Shown: positions 8,263-16,582 of the stretch, one piece after another
How positions within the stretch are numbered: the first letter of the stretch is position 1
Layout of the letters: every line of letters begins with the position of its first letter
Source: CAIUPE01 sp046091665
GTDB lineage: Bacteria; Pseudomonadota; Alphaproteobacteria; Rhizobiales; Beijerinckiaceae
Reading direction: 5' to 3'
Assembly (NCBI GenBank): GCA_046091665.1
Contig: JBJTCD010000122.1
Span: 1 to 64,000, forward strand
DNA length: 64,000 nucleotides
Notes under the pieces: generated by a model
Databases searched by the model: none
What the model was told of the DNA's origin: nothing
Seen by the model: the letters and a program-made list of their open reading frames with translations, nothing else
Program-made: the position numbers and the translations under genes

Positions 8263-9692
8263 GAGGCGATGCGCCCTTCAAGCGGAAATACTTTTGCGGG
8301 ATTAAGAAGCCATTGCGTGTCAAAAGCAGCACGCACGCGCATTTGCTGATGAAGGTCGGCACTCGTGAATTGCTTCGTCATCAGATCGCGCTTCTCGATG
8401 CCGACACCATGTTCGCCCGTCAAACAACCGCCCACTTCAACACAGAGCTTAAGAATATCATTACCCGCCTCTTCGGCCTTGGCCGCTTCAACAGGGTCGT
8501 TGCAATTATAGAGAATCAAAGGATGAAGATTCCCGTCGCCTGCATGAAACACATTGGCTACGCGTAAGCCGTAAGATTTTACGATCTCGTCAATGCGACG
8601 CAGCACATAAGGCAGTTGGCCCGTCGGAATCGTACCATCCATACAAATATAGTCTGCGACACGTCCCGTCGCGCCGAAGGCTGATTTGCGGCCTTTCCAG
8701 ATTGCGGCTGTTTCCATCGCTGATTTCGATTCGCGAATTGTTTTCACATAATGCTGCTCCGCAATCGCGATGATGCGTTTGAGCACCGCATCCATTTCTG
8801 CGTCCGAGCCCTCAACTTCGATGATCAGCAACGCTTCAACATCAAGCGGATAACCGGCATGAGCAAAGGCTTCGCAAATTTCGATGGCAGGCTTATCCAT
8901 GAATTCCATCGCCACAGGAATGATTCCGGCGCCAATAATTGCAGCCACACATGCGCCTGCGGCTTCACTCGTTTCAAAACCGAAAAGTACCGGGCGCGCG
9001 CCTTCAGCCTGCCGCAAAATGCGCACCGTGGCTTCGGTGACAATGCCGAGCTGCCCTTCAGACCCGATGATGAGACCCAAAAGATCAAGGCCCGGCGCAT
9101 CAAGTGCGTCGGACCCGATATCGACAATCGTACCGTCGATCATCACCATGCGCACGCCGAGAATGTTGTTTGTGGTCACGCCATATTTCAAGCAATGCGC
9201 ACCGCCCGAATTCATGCCGATGTTGCCGGCAATTGTGCAGGCGAGTTGTGACGACGGATCAGGTGCATAGAAAAACCCATCTGCTGCCACCGCATTCGAA
9301 ATGCCGAGATTGGTGATGCCTGCTTGCACGCGCATGGTGCGATCGGAAAAATTCACGTCGAGAATCTTCGCCATTTTACCAACGCCGATGATGATCGCGT
9401 CTTCTTGCGGAATGGCGCCACCGGCGAGTGATGTGCCCGCACCGCGTGGAACAATCTTCACGCCGTTCTGATGGCAATAGCGCATCACAGCCGCGACCTC
9501 TTCCGTCGTTGTGGGCAGAACGACCGCGAGCGGCATCTTGCGATAGGCGGTGAGCGCATCAGTCTCAAAGGCGCGTCTTTCATCCTCGGAAATGATCAAT
9601 GAGGCGGGCGGCACCAAAGCGGCCAAGCCTTCGATGATCGCCTCGCGGCGTGCAAGAATGGCTTCATCGGGAAGCGGGAAGGCGATGCCCAT
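8259..9692 (-). CDS. glcD: Glycolate oxidase FAD-linked subunit GlcD
   Basis: This 477-residue FAD-linked oxidase has VPRGAGTSLAGG at residues 81-92 as the FAD pyrophosphate-binding segment, and GGAHCLKYGVTTNN, HAGDGNLHPLILYN and TGEHGVGIEKRD near the C-terminus, all characteristic of GlcD and related D-lactate dehydrogenases. The reaction is oxidation of glycolate (possibly also D-lactate) to glyoxylate with electrons passed via GlcE and GlcF. It is the first gene of the operon and starts at ATG 9692. D-lactate dehydrogenases are close relatives, but the following glcE and glcF settle the assignment. Confidence 0.95.
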   Translation of the reverse strand: MGIAFPLPDEAILARREAIIEGLAALVPPASLIISEDERRAFETDALTAYRKMPLAVVLPTTTEEVAAVMRYCHQNGVKIVPRGAGTSLAGGAIPQEDAIIIGVGKMAKILDVNFSDRTMRVQAGITNLGISNAVAADGFFYAPDPSSQLACTIAGNIGMNSGGAHCLKYGVTTNNILGVRMVMIDGTIVDIGSDALDAPGLDLLGLIIGSEGQLGIVTEATVRILRQAEGARPVLFGFETSEAAGACVAAIIGAGIIPVAMEFMDKPAIEICEAFAHAGYPLDVEALLIIEVEGSDAEMDAVLKRIIAIAEQHYVKTIRESKSAMETAAIWKGRKSAFGATGRVADYICMDGTIPTGQLPYVLRRIDEIVKSYGLRVANVFHAGDGNLHPLILYNCNDPVEAAKAEEAGNDILKLCVEVGGCLTGEHGVGIEKRDLMTKQFTSADLHQQMRVRAAFDTQWLLNPAKVFPLEGRIAS

Positions 9693-9793
9693 GGGCGTGA
9701 TCCTTTGAAAAAGACGCTTCCCATGTTTTGAAAGTTTTTTTCAGATTTGCAAGTGCGTTTCAGCCGCAGCAGGCATGAATGCCGCTTGGGCGA

Positions 9794-11839
9794 TCAGGAG
9801 GCTAGAACGCGGGTCGGCGGGAAGGTGATTTCGACGAGCGTTCCGGCATTACGCGCGCTTTTGATCGAGAATGTTGCCCGATTGGCTTCAACCAGCGCTT
9901 TTGTGAGCGGCAGACCGAGGCCCGTGCCTCCCGATTTGCGGGTGGTCGACAATTGCCGGAAGGGTTCGAGCGCCGTCGCAATTTCCTGATCGGTCATTCC
10001 GATGCCCGTATCTTTGACGCGGATTACAACATCACCATCCGACGTACGAGTGGTTGAAACAATCACTTGTCCACCTTCGGGTGTGAATTTGATCGCGTTC
10101 GACATGAGATTGAGAATGATCTGATGGAGCGCTCGTTTATCGGCCATCAAGCCAGGTAAATTTGAATCAAGGCTCATCCGCAAAATCACACGCGCGCGAC
10201 GCGCTTCTTCTTGCAGCAAAGATGACGCGTCAACGAGTACGCCATTTACATCGACATCTTGAAAATCAAGCTCAGCGCGGCCGGCTTCAATTTTTGACAG
10301 ATCAAGCAGATCATTGACGAGATCAATCACATAAGAGCCGGACGTCAGAATGTCTTTGAGATAGTCTTTGTATTTTTTATTTCCCAAAGGACCATAGCGC
10401 TCTTCCTGCATGATTTCAGCAAAGCCGATGATAGCCGAAAGGGGCGTACGAATTTCATGACTGATACGCGCAAGAAAATCGGATTTACGGGCGCTTGCCA
10501 GTTCAGCGGCGCGTCGTGCTTCAGTGAGATCACGTTCCGCACGTTTCACCGCCGTCATATCACGCATGAAGACGCAATATTTTGAAAGCGTATGATCGCT
10601 GAGTTTTCCGATGGTTACGAAAAGCGGAATCTTGCCGCCTTGCCGCGTTTCCGCAATCACTTCGCGGCCATCATTTAAAAGGCTTTCTACGCCTATGCCG
10701 TTTAATGTTTCGAGATAGGATGTGACGCGCTCACGGCTCTCTTCATTCAAGAGCGCGATAAATCGCTCGCCTTCGACATCATCCGTATCATAACCGAAAA
10801 GCGCCTCGGCAGAGCGGTTGAGCATCAGAATGCGACCGTCACCATCGAGTACCGCAACGCCATCACTGGCTGTTTCAAGAATCGCCGACAATTCATCCGA
10901 AGAGACACGCTCATTCACAATGTCTGGTTGATCTTGCTCGTTTGCGTCTTCGACAAGATCACGCGGACGCTCAAACAACATGAGGCTTGCGGGTAAATCG
11001 CCCCAAGCGATGGTTTGAAGATGAACGGAAAGCGCCATCGTGTCCCCATCACGACGACGAATGAGCATCGCGCCATCATCATGCGGTGAACGTCGTGCGG
11101 GATGGCGACCGCCAAACATGGTTTCAATTCCGCCGCTCGCGTGGAAATCATCAACCGAGTCATAATCGAGCCAGGTGAGCAGCGTTTCATTCATCAGAAT
11201 GGGAACAGCACCACGGCTCAGCAAAACACCCACAGGGAGTCGATCAAAAAGTGTTGCGAGCAAGGGCTCCGGCGTTGGTGCGGCTTCCGCATGCGTTGCG
11301 ACTTGTGTTGCCGGCGCAGACATTTCGATGACCGGAATATCGACGGGCGTGGGACTTAATCGACTCGGGCGTTCACCCAAAGCGCGGGCAATATCGCGGA
11401 ACGCTTGGCGTTCAATCTCGGTGAGGCCTGGTGCGGTCTCCGCATCAACAGGGCGTGATTTTGTTTGAGCGATCGGCGCGTCTTTGCGTTTGCTCGTTGT
11501 GAGTGCGATTGTGCCGAAACCCCGAAAGCCTTCGAATGTCCCGCCTTCACCCTTGATCGGCGTCCCGGACAGCATGACGGAGAGTGGTCCCTCGGCACCT
11601 TCGAGTGTCAGCGCCTCATTGACGAACGTGGCTCGAGCATCGAGAGCCTGTCGGGCCTTGCTGCCTTCTGGCCAAACTGTTTTTTCAAGACTGATTTTGA
11701 GGGCACCGAGTCGCGGGTCTTCCGTGAGCAACCGGATTGTGCCCACGCGGTCGCTCGTCCAGACAAAGCGGACACGGGAAGATGTGTCGCTGCTCTTCGG
11801 CTTCGACGAATTTGAACCTGTGGTGGTGGTCTCGGTCAT
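9794..11839 (-). CDS. PAS-domain sensor histidine kinase (PdhS/DivJ-PleC-like)
   Basis: The C-terminal half has a HisKA domain with phospho-acceptor SHEIRTPLSAIIGFAE (His near residue 462) and a HATPase_c domain with N box NLMSNAIKFTPEGG, G1 DTGIGM and G2 GGTGLGLPLTKA. PAS-type sensor regions precede it (LETASDGVAVLDGDGRILM and a less clear upstream PAS). No membrane segment is seen, so it is probably cytosolic. The kinase core resembles the PdhS/PleC/DivJ cell-cycle kinases of Rhizobiales; no response regulator is adjacent. I chose ATG 11839; an in-frame TTG at 11905 would add 22 residues, and neither has a good ribosome-binding site. The kinase call is firm; the cell-cycle role is inference. 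Confidence 0.85.
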   Translation of the reverse strand: MTETTTTGSNSSKPKSSDTSSRVRFVWTSDRVGTIRLLTEDPRLGALKISLEKTVWPEGSKARQALDARATFVNEALTLEGAEGPLSVMLSGTPIKGEGGTFEGFRGFGTIALTTSKRKDAPIAQTKSRPVDAETAPGLTEIERQAFRDIARALGERPSRLSPTPVDIPVIEMSAPATQVATHAEAAPTPEPLLATLFDRLPVGVLLSRGAVPILMNETLLTWLDYDSVDDFHASGGIETMFGGRHPARRSPHDDGAMLIRRRDGDTMALSVHLQTIAWGDLPASLMLFERPRDLVEDANEQDQPDIVNERVSSDELSAILETASDGVAVLDGDGRILMLNRSAEALFGYDTDDVEGERFIALLNEESRERVTSYLETLNGIGVESLLNDGREVIAETRQGGKIPLFVTIGKLSDHTLSKYCVFMRDMTAVKRAERDLTEARRAAELASARKSDFLARISHEIRTPLSAIIGFAEIMQEERYGPLGNKKYKDYLKDILTSGSYVIDLVNDLLDLSKIEAGRAELDFQDVDVNGVLVDASSLLQEEARRARVILRMSLDSNLPGLMADKRALHQIILNLMSNAIKFTPEGGQVIVSTTRTSDGDVVIRVKDTGIGMTDQEIATALEPFRQLSTTRKSGGTGLGLPLTKALVEANRATFSIKSARNAGTLVEITFPPTRVLAS

Positions 11840-11991
11840 CAGCGAGAGACGGTCCTTGGCGGCACTTTCAGGATAAATGCCGAAAATTCCTAAAGTTTCC
11901 GTCAAATTTTTACCGAAAGGGAGGCAGGGCGTCCAAGCCTTTCTCCCTCTAAGGTCGAAGAGATCGAAAACAGAGTTAACCGCTCGTCTAG

Positions 11992-12024
11992 TTGACGATT
12001 GTGCAATGCAACATTATATTGCAC
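11992..12024 (+). promoter_or_regulatory. Phasin promoter with embedded inverted repeat
   Basis: TTGACG (11992-11997) and TATATT (12015-12020) are separated by 17 bp, a good sigma-70 promoter. The inverted repeat GTGCAAT (12001-12007)...ATTGCAC (12018-12024) lies across the spacer and -10 box, so a bound protein would block RNA polymerase. The TGC-rich arms suit the PhaR repressor that controls phasin genes in other alphaproteobacteria, but that identity is inferred. Confidence 0.6.
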
Positions 12025-12090
12025 TGCGAAATAAATGATTATGTGCCTAAGCGTTTCAATTAGTTTTTTCCCAGTTTTTGAGGTTTTATC

Positions 12091-12534
12091 ATGTCAAAAT
12101 CGATCCCATCCTATGAAATTCCGACTGAAATGCGCGATTTCGCTGAGAAAAGCGTTGATCAAGCCCGCAAGGCCTTTGACGGTTTTCTTGGTGCAGCGCA
12201 CAAAGCTGTTTCGGCAGCTGACTCCCAGACAGTGAACGCGCAGGCCAATTCGCGCGATCTCGCGGAAAAGGCCATTGGTTATGCCGAGAAAAACATCGCG
12301 GCGGCTTTCGATCTGGCCGAGCGTCTTGTTCATGCCAAGGACGTGCAGGACGTCGTCCACATTCAAACCGAATTCGTGAAGTCCCAATTTGCGACACTTC
12401 AATCGCAAATGGCTGAATTCGGCTCAGCCATGCAGTCAACGGCTCGTAAAGCTACAGAAAGCGCTCAGGCGACTGTGGAATCGGCCGCTGCCGAGATGCG
12501 CAAAGCTGCAACAGACGCCGCTCAGCGCAAATAA
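12091..12534 (+). CDS. Phasin family protein (first of pair)
   Basis: This is a 147-residue, almost fully helical protein, rich in Ala, Gln, Glu and Lys, with no cysteine and no membrane segment. Residues ~14-130 match the Phasin_2 pattern: repeated amphipathic helices with FAEKSVDQARKAFDGF and AAFDLAERLVHAKDVQDVV followed by IQTEFVKSQFATLQSQ. Phasins coat polyhydroxyalkanoate granules and control their size. ATG 12091 is preceded by GAGG. The promoter at 11992-12024 lies ~65 bp upstream. A second phasin follows 35 bp downstream in the same direction. Confidence 0.88.
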   Translation: MSKSIPSYEIPTEMRDFAEKSVDQARKAFDGFLGAAHKAVSAADSQTVNAQANSRDLAEKAIGYAEKNIAAAFDLAERLVHAKDVQDVVHIQTEFVKSQFATLQSQMAEFGSAMQSTARKATESAQATVESAAAEMRKAATDAAQRK

Positions 12535-12569
12535 TCCTGGTTCAAGCTGATCCAATCGAGGAGGTCACC

Positions 12570-13145
12570 ATGACATCCGATTTCGAAGTCAATTCTAATG
12601 TGGTGGCAGAAGACACGGCCGTTGCGCCGGTCGTCGCTGCCAAAAAAACGCCTGCAACGCCGGTTGTCCCGGCTGAACGGGTAAAGCGTAAGCCGGGCGC
12701 AAAGGCCAAAGCGGAAGCGATAGAGGCTTTGGCCTCGGCTCATCATGAGGCGACCGATGCGATCCGCAGCGTGGCCGAGCAATCGCTCGATCAGGTTCGA
12801 TCCGCATTTGCCCGCTCGCATGAGGCGTCTTTGTCTTTCGCGCGCGGCTTTGAAGCCAGCGGCCATGTTGTCCACTCTGGCCTTAAGGAATTTCAGACCC
12901 GCGTTGCTGACGCGCTTGAAGCCGAAGCCCATGCGGCTTTTGGTTATTTCCGCGCCATGACACAGGTGAAGACGCTTTCCGAGATCATCGATCTTCAAGC
13001 GAGCCAATTGCGCAAGCAATTTGAGCGCAATTTCGATGAAGCGCGGGATTTGTCGTCTCTCGCCACGGCGGTTGCGACCAAGGCGTCGGAGCCCGTGCGG
13101 AAGGCGTTTAGCCATGCGCTTGAGGCTCAGCGCCCCTCACACTGA
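12570..13145 (+). CDS. Phasin family protein (second of pair)
   Basis: This 191-residue protein has a strong ribosome-binding site (GAGGAGGTCACC before ATG 12570). The N-terminal ~50 residues are Ala-, Val- and Lys-rich with VKRKPGAKAKAEA, a basic stretch that could touch DNA or the granule surface. Residues ~55-185 repeat the phasin pattern (RSAFARSHEASLSFARGFEA, VKTLSEIIDLQASQLRKQFE). It is probably a paralogue of the preceding gene and co-transcribed with it. A hairpin terminator follows at 13180-13234. No polyhydroxyalkanoate synthase gene is in the window. Confidence 0.82.
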   Translation: MTSDFEVNSNVVAEDTAVAPVVAAKKTPATPVVPAERVKRKPGAKAKAEAIEALASAHHEATDAIRSVAEQSLDQVRSAFARSHEASLSFARGFEASGHVVHSGLKEFQTRVADALEAEAHAAFGYFRAMTQVKTLSEIIDLQASQLRKQFERNFDEARDLSSLATAVATKASEPVRKAFSHALEAQRPSH

Positions 13146-13179
13146 GAGGCAACGGCCATCCGGCACTTGAAAAGAGAGT

Positions 13180-13234
13180 GAAGCGGGCTTAGGACGTCTC
13201 TCCGAAGAGGGGCGCATCGGCCCGCTTCCTTGTT
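13180..13234 (+). terminator. Terminator after the phasin genes
   Basis: GAAGCGGGC (13180-13188) pairs perfectly with GCCCGCTTC (13220-13228), and an inner hairpin CTCT-CCGA-AGAG lies in the loop. CTTGTTTT follows. It separates the phasin transcript from tRNA-His. Confidence 0.6.
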
Positions 13235-13239
13235 TTCGG

Positions 13240-13316
13240 GCAGCTATAGCTCAGTTGGTTAGAGCGCTAGATTGTGGATCTAGAGGTCCCCCGTTCGAGC
13301 CGGGGTAGCTGTACCA
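13240..13316 (+). tRNA. tRNA-His (GTG), A73 type
   Basis: This is a 77-nt tRNA with encoded CCA. The acceptor GCAGCUA pairs with UAGCUGU (G1-U72 wobble), the anticodon stem CUAGA pairs with UCUAG and the loop is UUGUGGA. The discriminator base is A73 (13313) instead of the C73 used by most bacteria to pair with G-1. Loss of the G-1:C73 pair is a known feature of many alphaproteobacteria. Confidence 0.95.
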
Positions 13317-13373
13317 CCTTTCGTCTTTCGCGATGAAACTCATTCTCGATCGAAAACCCAACCTGTTGAGAGC

Positions 13374-13387
13374 TTGATGTAAATCAA
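13374..13387. promoter_or_regulatory. FNR/FixK box upstream of hemN
   Basis: TTGATGTAAATCAA is a perfect match to the FNR/FixK consensus TTGAT-N4-ATCAA. Its centre is 41.5 bp upstream of the hemN start codon. It implies activation of hemN at low oxygen. Confidence 0.85.
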
Positions 13388-13421
13388 GGTTGACGTTCCT
13401 TGCGCGGCTCAGAGTGGCGGC

Positions 13422-14786
13422 ATGGTGAAACCGTCTGCCCTCAACGATAAATGGCTCGCGCAGCTTGATGCGCGCGTGCCGCGTTACACGAGCTATCCAA
13501 CCGCGCCGCATTTTCATAATGGCGTCACCGCCGCGACGGTGAATTCTTGGCTTGAGCGAACGGATCTCTCGGAACCCCTCTCACTTTATCTTCACATTCC
13601 GTTTTGCTCGAAACTTTGCTGGTATTGCGGATGCAATACAACAATCACGAAAACCTATGCGCCGGTTCGTCCTTATCTCGAGACTTTGCTAGAAGAACTT
13701 GAGCTTGTGGTTGAAAGGCTTCCGGGGCGTGGACGTTTATCGCATCTTCATTTTGGCGGTGGCACACCGAGCCTTTTGTCGCCGGAAGATTTTCGTCGCG
13801 TAATGGCGGCGATTTCAAAATATTTTGATTTTGTCGACCGTGCAGAAATATCAATCGAGATTGATCCACGTGGTTTCACCGCGTCGCGCGCGAAAGCCTA
13901 TGGTGAAGAAGGTGTAACGCGCGCTTCCATCGGCGTGCAGGATTTTGATGCCGACGTGCAAAAAGCCATCCACCGCATTCAACCTTTCGAGATGGTCGCA
14001 AAGACGGTTCATGATTTGCGCAAGAATGGTGTGATGTCGATAAACTTCGATTTGATTTATGGACTGCCTCATCAAACTGAAAAGACAATTATTGATAGCG
14101 TTGACGCGACGGTGAAACTCGGCGCCACGCGTGTTGCGCTTTTTGGTTATGCGCATGTGCCGTGGATGAAAAAATATCAGAAGGCGCTTGAACGTCATGG
14201 CCTTCCGGATTTGCGGGCGCGGATGAAGCTCGCAAGTGCTGCGCGCAACGAACTCGAAAAACATTATCTGCCGATAGGCCTTGATCATTTTGCTCTAGCT
14301 GATGATTTGATGGCTTTGGCCTTGAAGGACCATCGCTTGCGGCGGAATTTTCAAGGTTACACAACCGATCAGGCAAGCACTTTGATCGCCATTGGTCCGA
14401 GCGCGATTGGTGCGACGGGTTGGGGTTACGCACAGAATGAAAGCGATCTTGATGCCTGGGCCACTGCCGTCAATGACGGGCGGTTGCCCGTCCATCGTGG
14501 ATTGGTTCTCAGCGCGGATGATCTTCTTCGTCGCGAAGTGATCGAAAAGCTCATGTGCGACATGGCCGTTGATCTCAAGAGCGTCGCCCACCATCACGGC
14601 GTTGATCCTGCGATCTTCCTTGATGACCTTGATCGCTTGCAGTCTTTAACCCGCGACAGCCTTGTTCAGATTGAGGGATGGCGGGTGATCATTCCCCCAA
14701 ATGCTCGCCTTGCCATGCGCAGCGTTGCCTCGGCCTTTGATACGTATTTGATGGAAGGTCAAAACCGTCACGCCGCCGCGGTTTGA
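13422..14786 (+). CDS. hemN: Oxygen-independent coproporphyrinogen III dehydrogenase HemN
   Basis: This 454-residue radical SAM enzyme converts coproporphyrinogen III to protoporphyrinogen IX without oxygen. The N-terminal VPRYTSYPTAPHF (residues 19-31) is diagnostic of HemN rather than HemW. The cluster cysteines are C62, C66 and C69, with C71 next (FCSKLCWYCGC). HFGGGTPSLL, GVQDFDADVQKAIHRIQP and DLIYGLPHQTEKT are further family motifs. A perfect FNR/FixK box lies upstream, fitting a role at low oxygen. The start at 13422 fits the family N-terminus. It has only a weak ribosome-binding site and may be close to the transcription start. It is convergent with lysE, with stop codons ~6 bp apart. 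Confidence 0.96.
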   Translation: MVKPSALNDKWLAQLDARVPRYTSYPTAPHFHNGVTAATVNSWLERTDLSEPLSLYLHIPFCSKLCWYCGCNTTITKTYAPVRPYLETLLEELELVVERLPGRGRLSHLHFGGGTPSLLSPEDFRRVMAAISKYFDFVDRAEISIEIDPRGFTASRAKAYGEEGVTRASIGVQDFDADVQKAIHRIQPFEMVAKTVHDLRKNGVMSINFDLIYGLPHQTEKTIIDSVDATVKLGATRVALFGYAHVPWMKKYQKALERHGLPDLRARMKLASAARNELEKHYLPIGLDHFALADDLMALALKDHRLRRNFQGYTTDQASTLIAIGPSAIGATGWGYAQNESDLDAWATAVNDGRLPVHRGLVLSADDLLRREVIEKLMCDMAVDLKSVAHHHGVDPAIFLDDLDRLQSLTRDSLVQIEGWRVIIPPNARLAMRSVASAFDTYLMEGQNRHAAAV

Positions 14787-14792
14787 TCCTTT

Positions 14793-15410
14793 TTAGAGTG
14801 CTGCCATAACAACAGCAACGATGGCTAACATCGTGCCCGTGATCCGATTGATTCGGCGGCGTGCGATTTTACTCGTAAAGAGAACACGGGCACGGCTTGC
14901 TGCCGATGCATAGATCATCAATCCCGTCGAAATCATGATCGCGATGGTGATTGTCAGAATGGCATAATCAACCAGAGTCAAAGTTGCGAGATCAAGCAGC
15001 GCTGGGAGAAGCGCTGCAAAAAAAAGTATCGCTTTCGGATTGCTGATTGTGAGCGAATAGGTCGAGAGAAAAAGCGCCCATGGTGATTCCGATTGAGAGG
15101 GATCAGTCGCTCCCAAATCTGTCGAGATCGGTGCGGTCCATAATCCGTAAGCGAGATAAATCAGATAGGCCGCGCCGCCATAGCGCACGAAAATCAATAT
15201 TGGCGCATAGGCTTCGGCGAGTGCTGCGAGACCCGCAGCGGCAATGATGAATAACGTCAAATCACCAAAGATGAAGCCCGCGACAAAGAATGGCATGCCA
15301 TGAAGGCCGCGTCCTAAAGCACGTGCAAAGATTGCGGCCAAGCCCGGTCCCGGTGTGATTACCGCGATGAAATAAGTGAGGGTGAAGATCAGATAATTTG
15401 AGATAGTCAT
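14793..15410 (-). CDS. LysE family translocator
   Basis: This is a 205-residue inner-membrane protein with about six hydrophobic segments and the LysE/RhtB N-terminal signature TPGPGLAAIFARALGRG at ~residues 20-36, plus SNPKAILFFAALLP near 120. Members export amino acids such as lysine, threonine or homoserine lactones; the substrate cannot be told from sequence. Its ATG overlaps the recF stop by four bases (ATGA at 15407-15410), so it is translationally coupled to the dnaN-recF operon. That is an odd neighbour, because gyrB often follows recF. Confidence 0.88.
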   Translation of the reverse strand: MTISNYLIFTLTYFIAVITPGPGLAAIFARALGRGLHGMPFFVAGFIFGDLTLFIIAAAGLAALAEAYAPILIFVRYGGAAYLIYLAYGLWTAPISTDLGATDPSQSESPWALFLSTYSLTISNPKAILFFAALLPALLDLATLTLVDYAILTITIAIMISTGLMIYASAASRARVLFTSKIARRRINRITGTMLAIVAVVMAAL

Positions 15411-16582
15411 GAGATAAAATCGACCTGTCCGTGCGATACGGCATAGCGTCGTGTTGCCTCTGGCATCAAGGAAAAAGAAGCCATATCCGCACCCGTCATA
15501 AAAACTTGCGAACCAAGCTGCGCCAAAGTGTCGAACAATGCGGTGCGTCGTTTCGGATCAAGATGCGCGGCAATCTCATCAAGAAGAATGATCGGCGCAA
15601 TGCCGCTCACATCGGCAACGAGACGCGCATGAGCGAGAACAAGTCCGATCAGCAATGCTTTTTGTTCGCCGGTGGAAGCGCGTTCCGCCGCAACGGATTT
15701 CGGGCCATGAATGACAATCAGATCGGAGGCCTGCGGTCCGATCAAGGCTCGGCCCGCTGCGCGATCACGTGGTCGTTGTGTTTTTAAAAGCGCACGAAAC
15801 TCGTCTTCAACATCAACAGCCGCACGATCAATGAGAGCGGTTTCAACCCAGCCCTCAAGTCGGATATCCGCCCAAGGAAAAGGCGACGTGTCATCGCGCA
15901 TCGAATGAATCAATCCTGAAAGCCGTCCAATCGCCTCTTGCCGCGCAGCAGCAACCGCAATTCCCGTTTCAGCCACTTCGCGTTCAATCGCATCAAGCCA
16001 AAGAGGGTCGGGTGAAGGCTCTTCGAGCAATTTGTTTCGTGTTCTTAAGGCGCGCTCTAACCCGGAGACACGGCTTGCATGAGCCGGATCAAGCGCAAGC
16101 ACCAATCGATCAAGAAAACGACGACGATCACCGGCTGGCCCTGTAAACAATCCATCAAAAGCGGGGGTAAGCCATACGAGGCGAAGATGATCGGTAAAAT
16201 GATGTGCTGAGCCAACGCTCGCGCCATTGATACGATAGCGTCTTTGTGACGAGTTATCTTCGTCCTGGATCTCAAGGCCTGTGCCTAAACGCCAGAGATC
16301 CTCATCATCCTGAAGTGTGAGGGACACAGCAAAAGATCCGGGCCCTTGTTCGCGCGCCATCTCTTCAAGATCAGCGCGACGCAAACCGCGTCCCGGGGTG
16401 AAAAGCGAAAGCGCTTCAAGAAGATTTGTTTTGCCTGCGCCATTATCGCCCACAAAAACAATCAATGATCCGTCAAGCGAGAGATCGAGCGCGGGATAAG
16501 AGCGAAACTCTTGTAAGAGAAGACGAGTGACGCGCGGTGTTCGATAGGACGAAGACGCGCGTCGAGAGTCTAAATCGGTCAC
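15407..16582 (-). CDS. recF: DNA replication and repair protein RecF
   Basis: This 391-residue SMC-like ATPase has Walker A VGDNGAGKTNLL at residues 44-55, the signature region with GEQKALLIGLVLAHA, and Walker B ILLDEIAAHLD near the C-terminus. With RecO and RecR it loads RecA at single-strand gaps. The start codon is GTG at 16582, overlapping the dnaN stop (GTGA), so dnaN and recF are coupled. Length is normal (360-390). Confidence 0.95.
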   Translation of the reverse strand: MTDLDSRRASSSYRTPRVTRLLLQEFRSYPALDLSLDGSLIVFVGDNGAGKTNLLEALSLFTPGRGLRRADLEEMAREQGPGSFAVSLTLQDDEDLWRLGTGLEIQDEDNSSQRRYRINGASVGSAHHFTDHLRLVWLTPAFDGLFTGPAGDRRRFLDRLVLALDPAHASRVSGLERALRTRNKLLEEPSPDPLWLDAIEREVAETGIAVAAARQEAIGRLSGLIHSMRDDTSPFPWADIRLEGWVETALIDRAAVDVEDEFRALLKTQRPRDRAAGRALIGPQASDLIVIHGPKSVAAERASTGEQKALLIGLVLAHARLVADVSGIAPIILLDEIAAHLDPKRRTALFDTLAQLGSQVFMTGADMASFSLMPEATRRYAVSHGQVDFIS

